This document shows positions 56,566 to 64,000 of a stretch of DNA of 64,000 bases, one piece after another. How positions within the stretch are numbered: position 1 is the first letter of the stretch; the number at the start of each line of letters is the position of its first letter. The stretch is from Dactylis glomerata (taxonomy: Eukaryota; Streptophyta; Magnoliopsida; Poales; Poaceae): contig QXEO01000339.1 in assembly GCA_007115705.1 (NCBI GenBank), positions 1,424,684 through 1,488,683 on the forward strand, in the 5' to 3' direction. The position numbers and the translations under genes are program-made. Under the pieces are notes generated by a model. It was given only the letters and a program-made list of their open reading frames with translations, was not told the origin of the DNA and made no database searches.

Positions 56566-56911
56566 CGTATGATGAGACAACTTCTATAGAAGCGCTTCAG
56601 GATGATATCGATGCACTCGACGAGGCGAGAGACGTAGCACTCGCCAGAGCTACTCAATATCAGCAAAATCTACGAAACTACCATAGTAGTCGAGTTCGTC
56701 CATGATCTTTCGTGGTGGGAGATCTAGTCTTATGACTCAAGCACGACGGGCATGGAAAACTAGAGTCCCCATGGTTAAGACCTTACATCGTGACAGAAGT
56801 AATACCAGGAGGAGCTTATCGACTACAAGACAAGAAAACAGGGAAAGACGAAAGCAACCCGTGGAATGCAGAGCAACTACGGCGGTTCTACGCATAGGTA
56901 ACATAAGGCGA
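56566..56911 (+). pseudogene. pol of element B, second part: integrase C-terminal region
   Basis: It continues the frame cut at 47469: AYDETTSIEALQDDIDALDE, ARDVALARATQYQQNLRNYH, then SFVVGDLVL followed by an in-frame stop near 56731. In other frames the GPY-like tail follows (near 56780-56910). The acidic helix and basic patch are typical of the end of Tat-type integrase. It is disrupted both by element C and by the stop. Confidence 0.8.
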
Positions 56912-57288
56912 CAAAGAGCTTTCGAGTTATGACCCTCTGGACCCAGAACATGAGGCCACAGGTCGGGTTCCTTGGGTCAACTCGACAATATATATGAGTA
57001 TTTTACTTTCCACTCAGGGGCTCAGACCCTCGAGTCGTACGAAATAAGATTAACAAGTTATTGAGATTTGTGATTATCTGAGACATACTAAGGGTTGTTT
57101 GCAACCCGATAATATATTAAGCGCATACCTCGAAACGACGGTCCGTTCCCATGGTCTATTAATAAAGCAGTCACAGCATATAATTCAGAACGGGACTATT
57201 TATTACAGATAGTATGAGAAAAGATGACTAGGAAAAGAGATTACATAAAGAGAATCTAGTGAAAATGCACATCAGCTTCGTACTCCTT
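56912..57288. other. Spacer of element B between pol and the antisense gene
   Basis: Non-coding. It contains a polypurine-like CTCAGGGGCTCAGACC near 57015. No reading frame of note. Confidence 0.6.
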
Positions 57289-57825
57289 CTAGCACTGGGT
57301 ACCGTCATAGATCCTCACGTCGAACTTCGACGTGCCAATGTGGAAGTCAAAAGTCATGAAGAAGCCTTGATGGAGGTCATGGTCTTCTGCAAACTGTGAC
57401 CAGCCGCCCTTGAAGTACTGCTCACCGGTGCCGTCGTACCAGACCTCCACTTGATAGGGAGTTCCTCCCCCAGAGTATTCACGAAGAACCGCTTCCCGCA
57501 GTTCTCGCCCGTCTATAAACTTGGTGAATTTCAGCGGTAACCGCTGAATCTCACGGCACTGCGCACCAGCGATGCAGAAGGAGTACACTCTGGGCGGAGT
57601 AGGACAAGAATTAAGAGAAGGAGCGCTTGGACCTGGTGTAGCAGATGGCACCTTAGGTTTATTTTTACTCCCGGCCGGATGGCCGGGGCGCCGCTTCACC
57701 GGAGCAGACGACGAAGTTACCGCAGCTGCAATTGTAGCCTTGTTCCTACTACCGCGAGGGTGGCCGCGGGCCCATTTCTCCACCGGGGCACCGATGTTCA
57801 GATGCGATTCACCTGCATCGGCCAT
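57289..57825 (-). CDS. Antisense gene of element B: AT-hook and B3-like DNA-binding protein
   Basis: A complete 178-codon ORF on the minus strand. The ATG (57825-57823) lies in the strong context CCATGGCC. Residues 20-29 (RGHPRGSRNK) and 46-56 (RPGHPAGSKNK) resemble AT-hook extensions, with His where the classic core has Arg. Residues about 88-178 look like a plant B3 domain of the REM type: LPLKFTKFIDG, then VEVWYDGTGEQYFKGGWSQF, then HDLHQGFFMTFDF and GTSKFDVRIYDGTQC. Such proteins bind DNA in the nucleus, so this could regulate or target the element; that is inference. It lies between integrase and the 3' LTR, opposite to pol, with its own TATA box. It has no stop or shift although gag and pol of the same element are riddled with them. 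Confidence 0.75.
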   Translation of the reverse strand: MADAGESHLNIGAPVEKWARGHPRGSRNKATIAAAVTSSSAPVKRRPGHPAGSKNKPKVPSATPGPSAPSLNSCPTPPRVYSFCIAGAQCREIQRLPLKFTKFIDGRELREAVLREYSGGGTPYQVEVWYDGTGEQYFKGGWSQFAEDHDLHQGFFMTFDFHIGTSKFDVRIYDGTQC

Positions 57826-57940
57826 GGAGCCAAGTGTTGGAAAGAAGAAACCCTAGATGAGATGAAGGAGAGGAAGATGATGCGGCGCAGCAAGAAACTA
57901 ATGACTGAATTAGGGTTTTTACCCTCGCCAATCATGCTTT

Positions 57941-57948
57941 ATTTATAA
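57941..57948 (-). promoter_or_regulatory. TATA box of the antisense AT-hook/B3 gene
   Basis: The minus strand reads CTTATAAATAAAG, 116 bp before the ATG. The leader between them has AAACCCTAATTC and CTAGGGTTTCTTC motifs typical of plant 5' UTRs. Confidence 0.65.
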
Positions 57949-57949
57949 G

Positions 57950-59008
57950 TACATACTAATGGGCCTCTTCAAAGGCAAGGTCCAAAGTATATGTATGGGC
58001 TCTTATATTCTGCCTAGCGCCGACGATAAAAGAAGATTCAGCGTATCAAGATAAATGGTACGTACAAAAAAGAGAGAGAAAAAAAGTTATCTATCAAGAA
58101 GCACAAGCGTACCTCGTCTTGGACTCGGGGGCTTAAGTCATAAGAAAAGAAGAGAAAAATCATTAAAGTGTGAATCATATCGACAATTATCGCAAGAGAT
58201 AGTATATGTTTATATTTTTGAGCCTATACCCGAAAAAATTCGGCTATAGCCTCGGGGGCTACTCCCATAGGAAGCGCTGTCATGCACCCGATAGAAAGAA
58301 GTCGATAGAAGAAAGGAGAGAAGTTGAAGCCAATGATAAAGAACCAGCTGGTGGACAAGTGTTTTAGGCGCAATCGGTTACAATTTGTCAGCAATGAACT
58401 TCGCCTACATTGTCGACAAAATAAACGTCGATTACTCCCATCGGGAGCTATTTATGAGAGTTGTAAAGGATAACTTGAATATTTTGTATATTGAAACAGT
58501 CAAACAAGGTTGCGAAATATGATTCTCGAGTTGCATCATCGCGACAAAACTTGAATGCCGTGGTCGAAATATATCATGAAGGTAAGACCCCAGGATTCGT
58601 CCTATGTGGCCCGGTATACGCACATGGATACGCTCTGCTGGTACTTATCCGTGTCTACAACGCGAAGAAAATCCTGGTGGACGCACTGGGTACCTTGAGA
58701 ACCACTGGGATTCATTTTTTGTAAGTCCTAAATGCGGCAAAAGAATGGGTTTGACCGGTTTCCCGAATTCAAGTCCAAGGGGATTGAATATGAAGTAGGT
58801 GACAAGTATCTGTTCCGGCAGTTAACTGGCCTCTTGATCCGTCAGAGTTGTCAGGCTTATTCATTAAAACCCCTTGTGAGACATAATAATAAAAAAGAAA
58901 AGTCGAAAGACCAAGTCAAAGATTTGAAGATATGAAGAAGTCAAGTGTTGATCAAGTCGAATATTTGAAGATCTGAGATTCAACCTGAATCTGCAATTCT
59001 GGTAGAAT
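57950..59008 (+). other. Non-coding 3' region of element B
   Basis: About 1 kb before the polypurine tract, homologous to 47817-48400 of element C in reverse complement. A second polypurine-like motif (CTCGGGGGCTAC) is at 58251-58262, the same 12 bases as the terminal one. Short frames here are chance. Confidence 0.65.
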
Positions 59009-59020
59009 CTCGGGGGCTAC
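59009..59020 (+). other. Polypurine tract of element B
   Basis: CTCGGGGGCTAC directly before the LTR. Confidence 0.82.
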
Positions 59021-59354
59021 TGACAAGGGTATAGATAATAGAGCCTGTCAGTTGAGTACCCCTGAGGCCCGTTAAGCTAGGCCCAATTGTAACGCTAGTC
59101 GAAATACGAGTTCATGTCGTATGTCGATATTGTAATCTGTATCGGATCCCTCCCGATCCTTGAGACTTGGCCACCTATATATAGGGGCCAGGAGGAGACG
59201 GTGAGGGACAGATTGAAAGCAAGCCAGGTTTATACCCTTGTTTACTTTCGATACACACCTTGTTTGACTGATTTTACCTTCGAGTTCATCTGAAGCCCTG
59301 TCTCCCTGATCCTAAGTCCTTCATCCAGGACATTTGTCGAGTTAACCCTCGTCA
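59021..59354 (+). repeat. 3' LTR of element B (334 bp)
   Basis: TGACAAGGGTATAG at the start and AACCCTCGTCA at the end. It aligns along its whole length with the LTRs of C read on the minus strand, roughly 80-85% by eye. TATATATAGG lies in the middle. ACTAT (59355-59359) should be its target duplication; the left partner was lost with the 5' LTR. Confidence 0.88.
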
Positions 59355-60080
59355 ACTATACTCCTATTTTTTTGTGTACTTTTGATCCAGGAACGGATGT
59401 GAGAACTCTAAAATACTGGTAGGAACAACTACTGTTTTCTTATGTTATGTTTCTCATAATGAAAGAAAGTGAACGGAAGCATGTATTTACTATTTTTCAT
59501 TTAGCTATTCACAATTTTGTAGTTCATGTATTTAAGTATGCAAGTTTATTACTATTTTTCATTTTCTGCTAATTTTGATCCAATGAATGTTGCTTGGATG
59601 TTCAACCTTTCTATTTTGATCTTATCTTTCAATGGGCTTATTAGATTTGCAAATTCTCACATTGTATTTGTTTTTACAGCATGATAAGAGTGTCTAGCGA
59701 AGTTCCGTAATGTGACCGGTAAGAAGCTCCACCTTCAAGAAAAAAAACCAATGAAGTTATGAAGTTATATGACTTAAAGTTGAGTATGCAAACCAGATTC
59801 CATTAGTAAGTCATATGGATATACACGCATCTTTTTTTTTTCCCCAATTTTGTATAATTATGCACTCCTTTTGTAACAAAGCAATCCCAACAACTGAAAT
59901 AGATTTATAATTAATATTTTAGATCAGGTATATTTGCAACCTCATCTTGAGAGGAATAATAAATCCCACCTATCTGTAATATGGTTGTGCTATGTTGTGA
60001 TGATGCTTATTTGATATAATATTTGTATCTAAATTTATCTTTCTTTATAAAATAATCATAGGAACAAACTTGACGGGATC
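59355..60080 (+). other. Helitron body, right part
   Basis: AT-rich DNA with one exon-like island after TTTTTACAG at about 59681, ending at a donor-like ACCG|GTAAGA. Nothing else recognised. It belongs to the Helitron because it lies between B's LTR end and the Helitron 3' hairpin. Confidence 0.6.
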
Positions 60081-60108
60081 GTGCGCCAAGGCGCACCCCT
60101 ACATCTAG
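60081..60108 (+). other. Helitron 3' terminus: hairpin and CTAG
   Basis: GTGCGCC-AA-GGCGCAC forms a 7-bp palindrome (60081-60096), followed by CCCTACAT and CTAG, then host T at 60109. This is the classic plant Helitron end. Confidence 0.85.
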
Positions 60109-60167
60109 TATGTTCAGGAGGAACATGTACAGCAAAAGGCATTATAAGTACTGCTCTGACAGGACTT

Positions 60168-60405
60168 ACCACCAAAGGCGCTCGACAAGCTATTCAGGCG
60201 ACGTTGAACTTCCTCTTCTCAACTGGATTGATCTGCTAGTGTCTTTGCCAAATTTTCCTTAGCCTGGGTAGTTTGAGCCTTCGCCTCAACCACCGCTTTT
60301 TTGACAGCTTTCACAGCGGCCTCCACTGTCTTCTTTTGTTTGTCCTCGAAGTTGGCAATTTGTGCTTGTGCCTCGTCAGGAGTCTGGGTCCTGGCCCTGA
60401 GTTTG
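60168..60405 (-). pseudogene. Coiled-coil exon of antisense gene 1 of element A, cut by an LTR
   Basis: The minus strand reads ARTQTPDEAQAQIANFEDKQ...KAVVEAKAQTTQAKENLAKTL, one in-frame TGA, then EEEVQRRLNSLSSAFGG and a GTAAGT donor at about 60164-60169. It matches exon 5 of the gene in element C in sequence style, length and donor position. The next exon is at 31896, on the far side of the Helitron. The 5' side is cut by the Tekay-like LTR at 60406. Confidence 0.65.
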
Positions 60406-63400
60406 TGTAACAACTCAGAAATTGTAATCCAACTCATATTAAATAAAGTGCCAAATTTTGGGCTAAGATAAAACTTTTTATTCATTATTTTATGCATACA
60501 TGTATTTCCTCTTATATGTATTCTATGATTTTATGTGTGTTAATTTTGATTGAGCATTGGTTAGACAATCCTAAGTGAACCAACAGAATCAATTGAGAAA
60601 GATTATAAGAACCAAAGCAACAAGAAATAAAAATAGGTAAGAAAGAGATAAAGTTAATATGATCTAGAAACTGTTATTGACTACACCACGTTGAGACCTT
60701 AAATTAAGAAATCTACAGCTCACCTGCAGGTTTAACCTTTTAGTTGAGCTTAACCAAGTTATGGACTAACTCAACCAACAAGCATTTGTCCAAATTTCAA
60801 ACTAGAGCACCACTCAAACTTGAGCCAAAGTTTGAATCTGAAACAGAAACCATATCAAATTCGAAATATAAATTTTTGCAAAACTCAACCTTTCACTGTA
60901 ACAAAAATATGACTGGGTACCTTATCCAATTTGGTGAGCACCCAAAGTGTCAAATTTGAAAAATTCGAATTTTGAGTTCTTGCAGGCATTTCGTCGAACA
61001 CTGGCAGAGATGAATCAACCAAATCTTGATCTACTGTGTTGATCACTGTTCTGGTTCGCTCCACGCCTATAGCCATGCGCATTGACACCCCCTCGGTCGA
61101 GTCCAGCGCCCCCAGGCCCGACCCAAGCCGTAAGAAGAGGAGGGAGGAGGAGAAACGCACCCAGGACCCCCTCCCAGTAACCCTTTGTCCCGAGCGATGC
61201 CGACCAGCTTGGAGGCGCCAGAGGAGACCCACAGCACCCCGCAGCCGAGTCCACACCAGCCCAGCACCACCCCGAGGCCGCCGTGACCGGAGCAAGCTCC
61301 AAACGCCGCCAGGACCCCCGCGACGGCAAGCTTCTGGTCGCCTTGCTCCTGGCCACCTGAGGCTATATAAAGCCCCTCCGATCAAACGAAGCAACGCACC
61401 CCATCCCCAGCTACCTCCCAGACATCGCCGCTCACTCCCGCTTGCCCTAGTTCGCCGTAGCCAGCCTCGCCGGAGCAGCACTGGACGAGCGGAGCGCCGC
61501 CGCGTCCGACCACCTGGAGGCCAGCTGCTGCAGGGAATCGGAGGAGGAGACGAACCGCCGCCGATCCCGCACGTCGCCGACGAGCTCTGCTTCCCCTACG
61601 CCTCGCCATCGCCGTCGAACGCTCGTCACTGCTCGCAGGTGAGCTCCCGCCCGTGCTGAGGAAGACGATGCGTGTGAGCCGTCCGATCTTAATCCGACGC
61701 TAGCATACCGATTCGGGAATCGTTAAGTGAACTGACATCGCGACCCCACCTGTCAGTTCCCCTTTTTATTTCTTTTCCCCGCGCGAAACGGTATCGGGCC
61801 GGCCCGTTCGGGTTCTGCTCAGACTTGGGCCGTTTGGTTAGAAATCGGTCCGATTCGTTTTTAATTAAATTCCCGCCCGTTTTATTTATTTCAAATCTGT
61901 TTCAGATGCTATTTTCAAACTTTAATTCCTAGAGTTTTATACATCCAAATCTAGCAACTAAATATTCATTGGAAAGCTTATAAAATACTCTATCCAATAG
62001 TACTGGTTAGAATTCAAAATAAGCTAGGAATTAAATTAGATATGAATAGTGTGTTCATAGCTTGTTTAATAATGAATGATTTCTAGAAAATTATTCCAGC
62101 TATCAAAAATCATGAAAATAAAAGTGCGAACTCACTAATGACCCCTCTTACTGTTAGTCAACACTAATCTACCCCAAACCATATTAGTGTGATCATTTAG
62201 ACCCTAACCCAAACCTATTTGGTAGCATAAAATGATAGATCACTATTGCACCCTTAGAATTAATTTGTCCTCAATGCAAGTCACTTAGTGGACCCATCCC
62301 ACTTAAACTTGTCTTAGTAACCCTAAATCAACACCAATGCTGCACAAGTGAACCACTTATGCTACATAGTAAAGAATCTAGCTTGCACACTTGAAGAAAA
62401 CTTAGAAGAAAGACTTACAATCCAACCCCATAAAAATGCACCATGAATGCTTTGGTTAGCAAACAAAGATGTGTGCTTGGTGTGTTGTTAGCTTGGTGAA
62501 GTGATGGTGTGCTTTGTGTTTATTCGTTATTAGACGCTAGTGTTGCCGAGGAGGATATTGGAGGGGATTATTATTATCAAGAAGAAGAAGAAAACCCCGG
62601 ACACTTTGCCAACCAAGGCAAGCCATCTTTTGATTCATACTCCCCATGCCTAGTTTTAATATTGCATTCTACTTGTTTGAAGTAAATTGCATGATTGAAT
62701 TGCTAGAGTAGAATGATAGAAGTATATGGATGTCTTGATTATCAAGAGCATCAAGCTGAGTTTATCCAACACTAGTTAGTAGTACTATCACTCCATGTAG
62801 TTGCTTAGTCGCTAATAAAAGTTGATGCTATCTCGGGAGGAACCCCATTTGAAAAGGGTGACTTGAACTGGAAACTTGAAATGGGAGATTGCTCCTATAT
62901 GATGGCTTTATGAAAGAAAATAATCTTGACTAAGAACTATGAAATGTATTTCTCAATTGACAACGAGTGATGTACATGGGTGCCAATTATACCGTACAAC
63001 CACTTTACCCCTATATGGGAAGGGGCTTAATCCGTAGCTTGTTTATCTTAGTATGGGAGGTCTTGCATCAAATCTTCATGGAAGGACTCCACGGGCGGAT
63101 ACTTCTTGACCAGGTGGATTCCACTAACCCGGTACCCGGGATGGGCAGAACTAGAGGCGCCGGAGCGGGGTTCCGTATCTCGGGCTCTAGGGAAGGATCC
63201 TATACTAGGATGAGCAAGTGAAAGGTTTTGTTTGATTATCTGAACCCCGCATACCTTTGTGTATGGCGAACCATGGATTTCTCCCGGCAGATGTATCGAA
63301 TCTTGTGGGTAAAGTGTACCCCTCTGCAGAGGTTTTCAAACTATTCGAATAGCCGAGTCCTCGGTCATGGACGGTTGGCAAACTCTACCTGGCTTTTGTC

Positions 63401-63987
63401 AAGAATAAAAATAACAAGGGTAAACTTGGTGAATGACATGAAATTGAATTGACTTGACTTGACCATGATCTTGCCACACTTGAAGTTCCTCCTTAGAATG
63501 AACTTAGAGAACTAAACCTCTTTTCTACCAATGAGCATTCTTGGGAAATAAAACTAGCTTTTGCAAATGAACTTAGTGCTTAGCCCACTATACCCAACAT
63601 TGCATTTCTACTTCATCCTTTCAATTATAAGATGGTTTGCGAGTGCATCCAATGTACTCACGGCTGTGTCCCTGGCTATCAACTTGGCCAGACTATGGGG
63701 AGGAGTACCAGGAGGAAGAGTATGAAGAAGAGTACCAGAACTAAGCTCGTCTCCGTGAGTCGCCATTTGCCTGTAGGGAGAAGGCATGGGCCGAAGACGT
63801 TATTTCCGCTGCTATATTGTGTTGTAATATGACTTGGTCTATATGACCATTGTATTTGAACCTTCATATTGTAATGTCTATGGAACTGAGTACCAACTAC
63901 GTTATGTATATCGCAACAACGGTTCTGGGATTGCGGTGGAATACATAACGGGCACTTCGAATTTGTATCAAATTTGAGGTCGTCACA
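60406..63987 (+). repeat. 5' LTR of a second, diverged Tekay-like element (3,582 bp)
   Basis: TGTAACAACTCAGAAATTG at the start and GGTCGTCACA at the end, followed by a PBS. It aligns along its full length with the LTRs at 1288 and 10688, but with many substitutions and indels, so it is a different subfamily and not a recent sister. The element continues beyond the window. A solo LTR is unlikely because the PBS follows. Confidence 0.88.
61374..61381 (+). promoter_or_regulatory. TATA box of the second Tekay-like LTR
   Basis: TATATAAA after a GC-rich stretch, at the place matching 2251 and 11749 in the other LTRs. Confidence 0.65.
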
Positions 63988-63990
63988 AGT

Positions 63991-64000
63991 TGGTATCAGA
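63991..64000 (+). other. Primer-binding site, partial, tRNA-Met
   Basis: TGGTATCAGA, cut by the window end, three bases after the LTR. Confidence 0.85.

Larger units (their letters stand above)
41673..59354 (+). mobile_element. Element B: Tat/Retand-like Gypsy element with pol, 5' LTR lost, split by element C
   Basis: Present as 41673-47469 and 56561-59354. The order is gag-protease, RT, RNase H, a second RNase H, integrase, an antisense AT-hook/B3 gene, a 1-kb non-coding region, polypurine tract and 3' LTR. The 5' LTR, PBS and about the first 25 gag codons are missing. The extra RNase H and YIDD-type RT fit the Tat lineage. Stops in gag and pol make it inactive. Confidence 0.85.
31923..60108 (+). 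mobile_element. Helitron with captured exon-like fragments, split by a LINE and by element B
   Basis: The 5' end is TC at 31923 preceded by A. The 3' end is a 7-bp-stem palindrome at 60081-60096, eight bases, then CTAG (60105-60108) followed by T. This fits the rolling-circle rule of insertion between A and T without target duplication. Its own DNA is 31923-34985, about 38134-41646 and 59355-60108, roughly 7.3 kb. There is no Rep/helicase frame, so it is non-autonomous. Multiple GT...AG-bounded exon-like fragments are typical of gene-capturing plant Helitrons. Orientation is +. The joining of left and right ends rests on the interrupted antisense gene of element A. Confidence 0.75.
26169..60405 (+). 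mobile_element. Element A: Tat/Retand-like Gypsy element without pol, split by a Helitron
   Basis: Present as 26169-31922 and 60109-60405. The left part has the 5' LTR, PBS, a broken gag-protease and, on the minus strand, the 3' part of antisense genes. The right part has the preceding antisense exon. The antisense coding order matches that of element C, which is why I join the halves. No RT or integrase is visible. The right end is lost at the Tekay-like LTR starting at 60406. Confidence 0.75.

Noticed and set aside
1..64000. CRISPR arrays, bacterial operons, tRNA or rRNA genes
   Set aside because: None seen. TGGTATCAGAG motifs are primer-binding sites, not tRNA genes, and repeats are LTRs or short tandem copies.

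Overview
This window looks like intergenic DNA from a large grass genome. The Triticeae (wheat, barley, rye, Aegilops) fit best, because the LTR at 17305 opens with the TGATACGTCTCCAACG signature common in that tribe and the window is packed with nested Gypsy elements. I see no intact ordinary host gene, tRNA, rRNA or CRISPR. Almost every base falls inside a transposon, and the main content is the order in which they inserted.

Left block (1-24404). A minus-strand, short-LTR Reina-like chromovirus (18951-24404) had its 3' LTR hit by an Athila-lineage element without pol (1-1287 and 14361-18950). That element was in turn hit by a 13.1-kb Tekay/Del-like chromovirus (1288-14360, perfect TGATC target duplication). 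LTR divergence agrees with this order: about 6% (Reina-like), 4.3% (Athila-like), and about 1.2% over the Tekay stretch I compared. The Tekay-like element has an extra acidic coiled-coil ORF before gag and one in-frame stop in an otherwise open gag-pol.

Middle (24405-26168). A decayed 3' end of a LINE with an RNase H-like domain, then about 0.85 kb I cannot assign.

Right block (26169-60405). Element A is a Tat/Retand-like Gypsy element with gag-protease on the + strand, no pol, and spliced antisense genes. A Helitron (31923-60108; 5' TC, 3' hairpin plus CTAG, A/T insertion site) landed in an intron of A's antisense gene. The Helitron carries exon-like fragments. It was hit by a 5'-truncated L1-type LINE (34986 to about 38133, minus strand, 1001-codon open frame) and by element B (41673-59354). 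B is a Tat-like Gypsy with gag, protease, RT, a second RNase H and integrase; it has lost its 5' LTR. A 26-bp inverted copy of nearby Helitron sequence sits at the break. Element C (47470-56560, minus strand, CGCGG target duplication, 1.8% LTR divergence) inserted into B's integrase gene. C has B-type LTRs and gag but no pol; that place is taken by two spliced genes in antisense, the first with a Transposase_28-like ('putative gypsy type transposon') domain. B has its own antisense gene, an intact 178-codon protein with two AT-hook-like motifs and a B3-like domain, behind a TATA box.

Right edge (60406-64000). The 5' LTR and primer-binding site of another, diverged Tekay-like element inserted in A.

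The most unusual theme is antisense cargo with gene-like TATA promoters in related Tat-type elements: an autonomous-type member carrying an AT-hook/B3 protein and pol-less members carrying a spliced Transposase_28/coiled-coil gene pair.
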